A stretch of DNA of 10,258 bases from Solirubrobacterales bacterium (GCA_003134675.1 PLBZ01000005.1:4940-15197); one strand, 5' to 3'; counted from the first letter of the stretch, positions 1 through 5,105 are shown. The notes: generated by a model from the letters alone, not told the origin. Program-made: numbers and translations.

Positions 1-1014
1 CTGGCCGAGGCCACCGAGGCGCGCAAGCTGAGTTGCGCGGAGGTCCGCCTAGAGCTCGGAGAGGTCGCCGAGGGGCTGATCAAGCTGGGTGCGCCCGCGC
101 GCCGGCATGTGCGCGACTGCGAACGCTGCCACGCCTTCAAGAAGCACCTCAAGGACAACAACCACGCGCTCGCCGCGATCTTCCCCGTCGGCCCAGTGCT
201 GCTGATCAAACAGCTGCTCCTCACCAAGCTCGGCTCGACCGCCTCGGCGGGCAGCGCGCACGTCGCCTCAGGAGCCGGAGCAACCGCCGGAGCGGCCGGA
301 GCAACCGCGGCCGCCGGAGCCGGAGCAGCCGGGGGAGCGGGCGCCGCCGGGGGCATCCTCACCGCCGGAGCAGGGGCGCTTGCCACCAAGACGGTGGCAG
401 GGCTCGCCGCCGCCGCGCTCGTCACCGCAGGCGCCGTCGCAGTCAACCACCCCACCCACGTTGCGCGCCACCATCACAGCGCTGTGGAGAGCGCTCGCGC
501 GGCGAGTCCCGTCGAAGAGCCTGTCGTCGTTCGCGAGCGGCCCCAACCGATCAGCTCCGCCAGCGGCGTCGCCTCGCTCGCCGCTGTAAGCCATTACACC
601 CGCCGACATCGCTCCAGTGCGAAGACCAAGACGGACTCCCCGCTCACCTCCACCACCGCTCACCCCGTTGCCGTCGCCCAGGTGCCGCCGCCAGTCGTCA
701 AGCCAGCGCCGGTCAAACCGGCGCCCACGCCAGTCACGCAGGTGACGACCGAGACCACTCAACTTCCCGCCGCGACCACCCAGCAGCCACAGCCGAGCAC
801 ACCCGCGACACCGGTGAGCACCCCGCCGACCCCAAGCGAAGCAGCCCCACAGCCCGCGCCTGCTCCAGAGAGCACTGAAGGTCCGGTACCGGCCCCCACC
901 ACCCCGTCACCGCCCATCCCCACCGGCGAAACGTCCGCTCCGCCCACCGCTCCGCCCGTCGCTCCCACCGAACAGACCGGTGGCACCCTCGCTCCCTCCA
1001 CAAGCGGCGGCTAG
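1..1014 (+). CDS. Sigma-factor-like protein, C-terminal part, with fused ZAS zinc motif, membrane helix and Pro/Thr-rich tail (5' partial)
   Basis: The frame is open from the first base to the TAG at 1012-1014, giving 337 visible residues; the N-terminus lies outside the window. Near the visible start, C12, H36, C40 and C43 form a C-x23-H-x3-C-x2-C pattern, the layout of the zinc-binding anti-sigma (ZAS) domain seen in RsrA-type proteins. A Gly/Ala-rich linker follows (about residues 80-128), then one hydrophobic helix (131-148), then a long Pro/Thr/Val-rich tail (about 195-337) typical of an extracytoplasmic, disordered region. The sequence just before and around the zinc motif resembles the C-terminal extension of Thermoleophilia sigma-70 family proteins as I remember them. 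The sigma domains themselves would be upstream and cannot be seen. Inferred role: a sigma factor carrying its own membrane-anchored, zinc-dependent inhibitory or sensing segment. Alternative: a stand-alone anti-sigma factor whose N-terminus is just outside the window. The stop overlaps the stop of the converging gene. Confidence 0.7.
   Translation: MAEATEARKLSCAEVRLELGEVAEGLIKLGAPARRHVRDCERCHAFKKHLKDNNHALAAIFPVGPVLLIKQLLLTKLGSTASAGSAHVASGAGATAGAAGATAAAGAGAAGGAGAAGGILTAGAGALATKTVAGLAAAALVTAGAVAVNHPTHVARHHHSAVESARAASPVEEPVVVRERPQPISSASGVASLAAVSHYTRRHRSSAKTKTDSPLTSTTAHPVAVAQVPPPVVKPAPVKPAPTPVTQVTTETTQLPAATTQQPQPSTPATPVSTPPTPSEAAPQPAPAPESTEGPVPAPTTPSPPIPTGETSAPPTAPPVAPTEQTGGTLAPSTSGG
274..371 (+). 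repeat. Dispersed GCCGGAGC octamer repeat inside the Gly/Ala linker
   Basis: The octamer GCCGGAGC occurs five times in the same frame-related stretch, starting at 274, 286, 295, 313 and 364. It encodes the Ala/Gly-rich linker between the zinc motif and the membrane helix. The linker probably grew by local slippage or duplication, so its length may vary between strains. Confidence 0.6.
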
Positions 1015-1655
1015 CCGAGGGTAAAGGTCTTCAGGGGCCTTTCCAGCACGCCCGAGGTCCCAACTTCCAGCGGCGATCGGGCCTTCGTGCTCTTCTTTGT
1101 GCTCAGCATCTCGATTGCCACCCCATCGCGCACCCCCGGCCGTTCCGCCAGCAGCAATACGTCACGCCCGTACATCTGGCGTCCTTCGATTGTCGCGGTG
1201 TAGAGCACGTTGTAAGCAGGGACCGTATTGACCCTCGTCTTGCCCTCGCCACGCAGCGCGAAGCCGCTGTACCTCCTGCTCAGGCCCTCGATGTAGCCGC
1301 TCGCAAACAACGGCAGCTCGCCGCTCAAACCGCCTGCGTATGGCGGGAGTCGCAGTGGGGCCACCGCGAAGGAGTCCTCCAGCCCACCGTGCGCGCGACG
1401 TGCGATTCGCACCAACTGACCGGGTTCGGGAGTCGTTCGGTAGAGACCGCGGTAGTTGAAATGAAAGGGCGTCGCGCCGCCGTAGGAGATCCTGGCCGGC
1501 AAGAGCGTGAAGACCACCGCGATCGCCAGCACCACGAGCCCACAGCCGGCCGCGACCACGATACCCCGCATAGCCCTCGGCGCCGCGTGCCAGCGAGGCG
1601 CCAGCAGCCGGCCGAGCGTCGGTCCGTACTGCGGCTTCAAGGGCACGCTCGTCAC
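1011..1655 (-). CDS. Single-pass membrane protein of unknown function
   Basis: 214 residues from a GTG start. An AGGG-type ribosome binding site lies about 8 nt upstream and overlaps the end of the preceding gene. The N-terminus (1-30) is short and basic, residues 31-53 form one strong hydrophobic helix, and the remaining 160 residues have a mixed composition with many short beta-prone segments. Positive charges before the helix suggest N-in/C-out topology with the C-terminal part outside the membrane. I do not recognise the family and see no catalytic motif. It is the last gene of the minus-strand group: its start is 10 nt after the stop of the AsnC-type gene, so cotranscription is likely. 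Its TAG stop overlaps the converging sigma-like gene's TAG in the four bases CTAG. Codon use matches the neighbours. Confidence 0.75.
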   Translation of the reverse strand: MTSVPLKPQYGPTLGRLLAPRWHAAPRAMRGIVVAAGCGLVVLAIAVVFTLLPARISYGGATPFHFNYRGLYRTTPEPGQLVRIARRAHGGLEDSFAVAPLRLPPYAGGLSGELPLFASGYIEGLSRRYSGFALRGEGKTRVNTVPAYNVLYTATIEGRQMYGRDVLLLAERPGVRDGVAIEMLSTKKSTKARSPLEVGTSGVLERPLKTFTLG

Positions 1656-1665
1656 TACGCCGGCC

Positions 1666-1947
1666 CTATTCGCCGATGGAGAACAGCGACTCGAGATCGT
1701 GGCGCGAGAAAGCGGCGAAGGCGACCATCGTCTGGGTGCGCGTCACACCCGCCAGGCCACCGATCTCGGCGGTCACCACATCGGCGAGCTGCTCGTGGTC
1801 GGCGACGCGCACGATCGCGACGAAATCCCACTCGCCCGTCACCGAATACGCCTCCGCCACGCCCTCCACGTCCGCCAGCGCGCCACCCAGGGTCGAGAGC
1901 GCATCGCGCTCGGCCTCGATCAGCACAACGGCGTTGGTCATCGTCAT
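1666..1947 (-). CDS. Stand-alone Lrp/AsnC-type effector-binding (RAM) domain protein
   Basis: 93 residues. The protein consists only of the RAM (regulation of amino acid metabolism) domain found at the C-terminus of Lrp/AsnC regulators, with no DNA-binding helix-turn-helix. The typical pattern is visible: an N-terminal beta strand (AVVLIEA, 6-12), a helix, a segment ending GVAEAYSVTGEWDFVAIVRV (29-48) and a second strand near RTQTMVAF (70-77). Known RAM domains form alpha/beta sandwiches that oligomerise and bind amino acids or other small ligands. The chosen ATG (1945-1947) overlaps the TGA of the upstream hydrolase as ATGA, and a GGGGGAG sequence lies about 10 nt before it. A second ATG two codons later (1939-1941) is also possible. 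The frame stays open further upstream to 2064, but that part is read from the hydrolase gene and has no family resemblance. Likely a small-molecule sensing or dimerisation partner; the ligand is unknown. Confidence 0.88.
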   Translation of the reverse strand: MTMTNAVVLIEAERDALSTLGGALADVEGVAEAYSVTGEWDFVAIVRVADHEQLADVVTAEIGGLAGVTRTQTMVAFAAFSRHDLESLFSIGE

Positions 1948-2624
1948 GGCGAATGGGTCTCCCCCGGCGCCAGCACGACCACCTGCGAGGAGGTGTCCGC
2001 CTCGACATCGACCTTGAAGGCCTGCGCGTCGGTCTCGATCGGCGGGAACGTGTCGTAATGGCACGGGATCACCTCGCGCGCGCCGATCAGCTTGGCCGCC
2101 TCGACGGCATCGAAGCGGTCCATCGTGTAATGCCCGCCGATGCAGATCAGCGCGAGGTCGATCTCGCCCGCGCGCCTTGCGATCAGCTCCAGATCGGAGA
2201 ACAGCGCGGTGTCGCCCAGGTGATAGATCGTCTTGCCAGCGAAGTTCACGAGCAGACCGGCCGGGGTGCTGACGGTCCCTTTCGACGTGGTCGAGGTGTG
2301 CCAGGCCGGCACCAGCTTCACCCAGCCCCAGTCGAACTCGACGGTCCCCCCGAGATTGGGATCGTGGACCTTCTCCAGCCCCTCTTCGGAGAGCTCGTTG
2401 GCGATCTCCACGATCGCCAACACCTCAGCGCCGGTGCGCTTGGCAATCGCCACCGTATCTCCGATGTGATCGGCGTGACCGTGCGTAAGCAGGATCGCGT
2501 CCGCGCTCACCTCATCGGCTGTAGCCGCCGCCTTCGGGTTGCCCGTGAGGAACGGATCGATGAGCACCGTCGTCGCTCCATCGGTGAGCTCGAAGGCCGA
2601 GTGGCCAAGGAAGCGGATCTCCAT
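1944..2624 (-). CDS. Metal-dependent hydrolase, UPF0173 / metallo-beta-lactamase fold
   Basis: 226 residues, the normal length for the UPF0173 (YtkL-like) family. Metal ligands of the metallo-beta-lactamase fold are visible: H8 in FLGHSA, the HxHxDH motif THGHADH (H48, H50, D52, H53), H109 (PAWHTS), D138 (LGDTAL) and H189 (CHYDTFP). The start is set by an AGAGGAG ribosome binding site 8 nt upstream and by family resemblance beginning MEIRFLGHSAF. The same frame is open upstream to 2858, but that stretch runs antiparallel into the rhomboid-like gene and is not family sequence. Predicted cytoplasmic and probably binuclear-zinc. The physiological substrate of this family is not established. It overlaps the AsnC-type gene by four bases (ATGA), implying translational coupling, and has a plausible promoter of its own in the 61-bp gap before it. 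Confidence 0.93.
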   Translation of the reverse strand: MEIRFLGHSAFELTDGATTVLIDPFLTGNPKAAATADEVSADAILLTHGHADHIGDTVAIAKRTGAEVLAIVEIANELSEEGLEKVHDPNLGGTVEFDWGWVKLVPAWHTSTTSKGTVSTPAGLLVNFAGKTIYHLGDTALFSDLELIARRAGEIDLALICIGGHYTMDRFDAVEAAKLIGAREVIPCHYDTFPPIETDAQAFKVDVEADTSSQVVVLAPGETHSP

Positions 2625-2632
2625 CTTCGCTG

Positions 2633-2639
2633 CTCCTCT
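2633..2639 (-). promoter_or_regulatory. Ribosome binding site of the UPF0173 hydrolase
   Basis: On the minus strand the sequence AGAGGAG lies 8 nt before the ATG at 2624. It is the clearest Shine-Dalgarno sequence in this half of the window and decides the start against the long upstream extension of the frame. Confidence 0.75.
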
Positions 2640-2666
2640 ACTGTCGGCGGTTGTCAGTTGGTCCCC

Positions 2667-2672
2667 ATCATA
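2667..2672 (-). promoter_or_regulatory. Candidate -10 element (TATGAT) before the hydrolase
   Basis: TATGAT on the minus strand matches the TATAAT consensus at five of six positions. A start of transcription near 2660 would leave a leader of about 36 nt containing the AGAGGAG site. No good -35 hexamer is seen at the normal distance. It would separate transcription of the hydrolase/AsnC/membrane-protein group from the rhomboid-like gene upstream. Confidence 0.4.
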
Positions 2673-2685
2673 GGAGCCCTCCGCG

Positions 2686-3417
2686 CTAGCGCTCCTCGGG
2701 ACCTGAGCGATACATGCCGAGCCCCAGCACCAGCCCGAGCACCCCACCCGTGACGCCCGCCAGCCAGCTCGCCTCCGGACGCGCGAACGGAATCGCCAGC
2801 AACAGAGCGGCGATCGCCGCCGCCCCGAGGAGATCGCCCTCGTAGTAGTCGCCCGCACGCGCAGCCTTCAGATCGGGGACCACCCAGGCGCCCAGCAGCG
2901 CCAGGGCCGCCGCGTTACCGCCGCTCACGAGCGGCTCGGTGTAGACGGCGCTCGCAACGAGCGCGCCCGCGACTCCCGCTCCGAGGGCCAGCGCGAGCAC
3001 CACCGCCGGTCCGTGGCGGCGCTCGCAGAGCCACCCGAAGATCGCTATCGCCACGAGCGTGACGAATGCGTACAGCCCATCCCCATAGGCGAACTGGCTG
3101 GTCAGCAGCTTCCACCAGTCGCCGTGCAAAGGACCGAAGATGGCCATGTCCAGGTAGAGAGTCGGCTTGGCGTGCAGCACCACCCACACGACGCAGCTAG
3201 CCGCCACGAGGAGGATCGTGACGTAGGGCCGCGAGTCGGTCGGACGGCCAAGGCGCGGCCGTCGTAAGCGTCGCTGAGGGCCCGTGCCCTTCTCGCGCGG
3301 CAGGTCGGGGGCGCGACGGCGCAGCCGGTGACCGCAGTAGGGGCACTCGGTGATGTACGGGCTGACCTCCGACCCGCACTGCTTGCACACCACGAACAGA
3401 TCGGGAGCGGAGGACAT
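2686..3417 (-). CDS. Zinc-ribbon rhomboid-fold membrane protein lacking catalytic residues
   Basis: 243 residues. The N-terminus carries a zinc ribbon (C11-x2-C14 and C25-x2-C28, CKQC / CPYC), then a basic linker (about 31-63), then about six hydrophobic helices (roughly 64-81, 115-131, 137-158, 167-182, 194-211, 217-235). The order and spacing match the rhomboid core: WWKLLTSQF (101-109), a GWLCERRHG turn (128-136), SGGNAAALALLGAW (165-178) and GVTGGVLGLVLG (221-232). Active rhomboids have HxxxN, GxSG and a later His. By my alignment these are Y116/T120, N168-A169 and G221, so the Ser-His dyad and the oxyanion residues are missing. It is therefore predicted to be a pseudoprotease that binds rather than cuts membrane proteins. 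Gram-positive active rhomboids can also have an N-terminal zinc ribbon. The ATG has only a purine run directly before it, and a TAGAAT -10-like hexamer lies 9 nt upstream. Confidence 0.8.
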   Translation of the reverse strand: MSSAPDLFVVCKQCGSEVSPYITECPYCGHRLRRRAPDLPREKGTGPQRRLRRPRLGRPTDSRPYVTILLVAASCVVWVVLHAKPTLYLDMAIFGPLHGDWWKLLTSQFAYGDGLYAFVTLVAIAIFGWLCERRHGPAVVLALALGAGVAGALVASAVYTEPLVSGGNAAALALLGAWVVPDLKAARAGDYYEGDLLGAAAIAALLLAIPFARPEASWLAGVTGGVLGLVLGLGMYRSGPEER

Positions 3418-3426
3418 CTCTTCTGC

Positions 3427-3432
3427 ATTCTA
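3427..3432 (-). promoter_or_regulatory. Candidate -10 element (TAGAAT) of the rhomboid-like gene
   Basis: TAGAAT on the minus strand ends 9 nt before the ATG, fitting the actinobacterial TANNNT -10 pattern. It would give a leader of only a few nucleotides. No -35 match is seen 17 nt upstream. A near-leaderless transcript would explain why there is no spaced Shine-Dalgarno sequence. Confidence 0.4.
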
Positions 3433-3464
3433 AGTCCCCGCCGCTCCCGGCCCTACGCCTTTGG

Positions 3465-3470
3465 GATACT
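3465..3470 (+). promoter_or_regulatory. Candidate -10 element (GATACT) for a leaderless aldolase transcript
   Basis: GATACT occupies exactly -12 to -7 if the A of the ATG at 3477 is the transcription start. The conserved A at -11 and T at -7 are present. There is no Shine-Dalgarno sequence in the 59 bp between the two divergent genes on this side, which fits leaderless translation. No -35 match was seen. Confidence 0.45.
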
Positions 3471-3476
3471 CAAGCG

Positions 3477-4394
3477 ATGAAACCAGGCTACGACCAGAAG
3501 CTCTACATCCTCGCGTTCGACCACCGAGGGTCATTCCAAAAGAAGTTCTTCGGCATCGAGGGCGACCCCGATCCCGAGCAGACGGCGATGATCGCCGACG
3601 CCAAGCACCTGATCTTCGAGGGCCTCCAGCAGGCGGTCACCGCCGGCGCTGATGCCTTGGTGACGGGCGTGCTCGTCGACGAGCAGTTCGGCGGCACCGT
3701 GCCCGAGGAAGCGCGCGCGCAGGGACTGAAGCTGGCGATGCCCGCCGAGCGCTCGGGCCAGAACATGTTCGACTTCCAATACGGCGAGCAGTTCGGCGAG
3801 CACATCGAACGCTTGCACCCGGACTTCTGCAAGGTGCTCGTCCGCTACAACCCCGACGGCGACGCCGCGGAAAATCGTGAGCAGCTGGGCAAGCTGAAGC
3901 GTCTGTCTGACTGGCTGCACTCCCACGAGCGCAAGTTCCTGTTTGAGCTGCTGGTCCCGGCCGAGCCCGCTCAGCTCGAGTCGGTGGGGGGCGACACCGA
4001 CCGCTATGACTCAGAGCTTCGCCCCGAGCTGATGCGCCGCGCGATCGCCGAGATCCAGGATGGCGCCATCGAGGTCGACATCTGGAAGATCGAGGGCGTA
4101 GAGGCGCGCTCAGACTGCGAGATGCTGGTAGCCCAGGCCCGCAGTGGCCAGGGCAGGGAGGGCGTGGTCTGCGTGGTCCTCGGCCGCGGCGCCGACGACG
4201 CCAAGGTCGATGAGTGGCTGCAGGCAGCCGCGCCCGTAGATGGCTTCGTGGGTTTTGCGATCGGGCGCTCGATCTGGTGGGAGCCGCTGAAGGCCTACGT
4301 CGACGGCAAGATCGACCGCGCCGCCGGCGCCCGCAAGATCGCCGAGAACTACCTGCGCTTCGTCGCCGTCTACGAGCGCGCCAAGACGTCGTGA
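3477..4394 (+). CDS. DUF2090 family, 5-keto-2-deoxygluconate-6-phosphate aldolase-like TIM-barrel protein
   Basis: 305 residues, a normal length for stand-alone DUF2090 proteins. In some bacteria the same domain is fused to the kinase IolC of myo-inositol breakdown, where it is annotated as the aldolase splitting 2-deoxy-5-keto-gluconate 6-phosphate. Visible hallmarks are LAFDHRGSFQ (12-21), VLVDEQFGG (65-73), AMPAERSGQ (87-95), KVLVRYNPDGD (119-129), FLFELLVPA (154-162), DIWKIEG (201-207), VVLGRGA (233-239) and GFAIGRSIWW (259-268), in an order expected for an (alpha/beta)8 barrel. K204 in WKIEG is a candidate Schiff-base lysine by analogy with class I aldolases; this is inference. The start fits the family N-terminus and a leaderless promoter. 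No other inositol catabolism gene is in the window, so the in vivo substrate is open. The stop abuts the start of a small membrane protein gene. Confidence 0.87.
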   Translation: MKPGYDQKLYILAFDHRGSFQKKFFGIEGDPDPEQTAMIADAKHLIFEGLQQAVTAGADALVTGVLVDEQFGGTVPEEARAQGLKLAMPAERSGQNMFDFQYGEQFGEHIERLHPDFCKVLVRYNPDGDAAENREQLGKLKRLSDWLHSHERKFLFELLVPAEPAQLESVGGDTDRYDSELRPELMRRAIAEIQDGAIEVDIWKIEGVEARSDCEMLVAQARSGQGREGVVCVVLGRGADDAKVDEWLQAAAPVDGFVGFAIGRSIWWEPLKAYVDGKIDRAAGARKIAENYLRFVAVYERAKTS

Positions 4395-4396
4395 GG

Positions 4397-4630
4397 ATGC
4401 GCCAGAGCCTGGGCGAGCTCGAGAAAGCTTTCGCCAAAGAGATCTCGCTCGAGCGCCACCGCCGCGCGTCGCTGCGGCGCACGACCGAGCAGCGTGCGCT
4501 CAAGCGCGAGGTGGACCGCCGTCACAAGCGCGGTTCGATGCGCTTCGTCCTGCTCGTCCTCACGCTCGTCATGACCGCGGTGGCCGTCACCGTGGTCATG
4601 TTCCGCACGCTCTACTTGCTACTCGGCTAG
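4397..4630 (+). CDS. Small membrane protein with charged helical N-terminus
   Basis: 77 residues. Residues 1-47 are highly charged and helix-prone (LEKAFAKEISLERHRR and onwards), probably a cytoplasmic coiled-coil-like arm. Residues 50-76 are strongly hydrophobic and form one C-terminal membrane helix. I do not recognise the family. An in-frame GTG at 4391 overlaps the aldolase stop as GTGA and would add two residues (79 in all). Neither start has a well-spaced Shine-Dalgarno sequence, so translation probably depends on coupling to the aldolase gene. The TAG stop at 4628-4630 is the first three bases of the palindromic element that follows. Codon use is like the neighbours and the helix pattern is convincing, so it is likely a real gene. 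Confidence 0.7.
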   Translation: MRQSLGELEKAFAKEISLERHRRASLRRTTEQRALKREVDRRHKRGSMRFVLLVLTLVMTAVAVTVVMFRTLYLLLG

Positions 4631-4730
4631 GGGCGCCGCTGAGCGGCGCGATGCAGCGTCCTCGATCGCTCATGTGCAGAGCACACTTCGCTCACTGCGT
4701 CCTTGCCTCGCTTGCTCACCGACGCCCCTA
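4628..4730. repeat. 103-bp symmetric palindromic element between converging genes
   Basis: The left end 4628-4644 and the right end 4714-4730 are inverted repeats of 17 bp with 15 matches, beginning TAGGGGCG. At the middle is a short palindrome TGTGC-AGA-GCACA (4673-4685). The centre of the terminal repeats and the centre of this palindrome are both base 4679. Between them, GCGTCCT and CGCTCA each occur once in both halves in the same orientation (GCGTCCT near 4657 and 4697, CGCTCA near 4667 and 4689). The left arm holds a further GC-rich hairpin (4633-4638 with 4644-4649). There is no T-tract, so it is not a classical intrinsic terminator. It lies between the stops of the small membrane protein gene and csrA and supplies the stop codon of the former. 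It resembles a REP-like or MITE-like intergenic palindrome, but copies elsewhere in the genome cannot be checked here. Confidence 0.65.
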
Positions 4731-4751
4731 CGAGTCGATGTCCCTACGAGT
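4726..4751. repeat. 16-bp tandem duplication across the csrA stop codon
   Basis: CCCTACGAGT occurs at 4726-4735 and again at 4742-4751, a 16-bp period. On the minus strand the csrA end GACAGCAACTCGTAGG is followed by GACATCGACTCGTAGG, with 14 of 16 bases the same, including a second in-register TAG. The outer copy merges with the right end of the palindromic element. It looks like a local duplication, possibly linked to arrival of the element. Confidence 0.6.
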
Positions 4752-4986
4752 TGCTGTCGCCTAGTTCGCCCAGGGCGTCGCTGACCTCGCCGCGAACATC
4801 CTTCTCCGAGGCGCCCTCCCCATCCTTGCGATGGATCTCCAGGTAGATCTCTGTGCGAAACACCGGCACCGCTTGCGGGGCCTGGATACCGATGCGCACC
4901 TTGTCGCCCATCACGGACAGGACCGACACCTCGACATCGTCCCCGATCATGATGCTCTGGTTGGACTTGCGGGTCAGGACCAGCAT
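4744..4986 (-). CDS. csrA: Carbon storage regulator CsrA (RNA-binding translational regulator)
   Basis: 80 residues. CsrA is a small homodimer that binds GGA-containing hairpins, usually around ribosome binding sites, to control translation; in many bacteria it regulates flagellin and is antagonised by FliW. The N-terminus MLVLTRKSNQSIMIGDDVEV matches the family, as do VRIGIQAP (30-37) and VFRTEIY (42-48). The RNA-contact residues L4, R6 and R44 are present. Residues from about 55 on form an acidic tail, about 20 residues longer than the E. coli protein. The ATG at 4986 is chosen over a GTG three codons earlier because AGAGGAAGG is well spaced from the ATG and because family proteins begin MLVLTR. 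The ribosome binding site itself contains GGA, so autoregulation is possible. fliW and flagellar genes are not in the window. The stop codon sits in a 16-bp tandem duplication. Confidence 0.95.
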   Translation of the reverse strand: MLVLTRKSNQSIMIGDDVEVSVLSVMGDKVRIGIQAPQAVPVFRTEIYLEIHRKDGEGASEKDVRGEVSDALGELGDSNS

Positions 4987-4994
4987 TCGGTGCA

Positions 4995-5003
4995 CCTTCC
5001 TCT
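4995..5003 (-). promoter_or_regulatory. Ribosome binding site of csrA, with GGA core
   Basis: AGAGGAAGG on the minus strand ends 8 nt before the ATG at 4986. It decides the start against the upstream GTG at 4995, which would be too close. The GGA core is the CsrA recognition triplet, and a small palindrome GGTGCACC (4989-4996) partly overlaps it, so CsrA could act on its own message; that is inference. Confidence 0.6.
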
Positions 5004-5105
5004 TTGCCTACATGCAACCGGCTAGCTTGCCCCCGCAGCCGATGGGCCAAGCATAGTCTGAGGACCGGGGGAACGCGACCCCGGCGTGCCTCGGCCGCTA
5101 TACGC

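Noticed and set aside
33..878. A 281-codon plus-strand frame overlapping the sigma-like gene.
   Set aside because: The product is an Arg/Pro/Ser-rich frameshift shadow. The frame ending at 1014 carries the zinc motif, linker and membrane helix in a sensible order.
1948..2064. N-terminal extension of the AsnC-type protein that might have held a DNA-binding domain.
   Set aside because: The added 39 residues are Arg/Gly-rich hydrolase sequence read in another frame; there is no helix-turn-helix, and the ATGA overlap gives a better start.
2683..2692. Perfect 10-bp palindrome GCGCTAGCGC at the rhomboid-like gene's stop.
   Set aside because: Too short and without loop or T-tract to be called a terminator or operator; such palindromes arise easily in high-GC DNA.
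1389..2753. A 454-codon open frame on the plus strand.
   Set aside because: It runs antisense across the AsnC-type gene, the hydrolase and parts of both neighbours, which have clear family motifs. Its product is Arg/His-rich low-complexity sequence, as expected for an antisense frame in high-GC DNA.
2625..2858. N-terminal extension of the hydrolase to an upstream start at 2858.
   Set aside because: The extension is out-of-frame rhomboid-like gene sequence, has no resemblance to UPF0173, and the AGAGGAG site fits the ATG at 2624.
3637..4503. A 288-codon minus-strand frame opposite the DUF2090 gene.
   Set aside because: Arg/Ser/Pro-rich shadow of a gene with recognisable family motifs.
4633..4649. 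GC hairpin after the small membrane protein gene as an intrinsic terminator.
   Set aside because: No T-tract follows; it is better explained as part of the left arm of the 103-bp palindromic element.
4670..5050. A 126-codon minus-strand frame spanning csrA.
   Set aside because: It is a different frame over csrA and the palindromic element; csrA itself is unmistakable.
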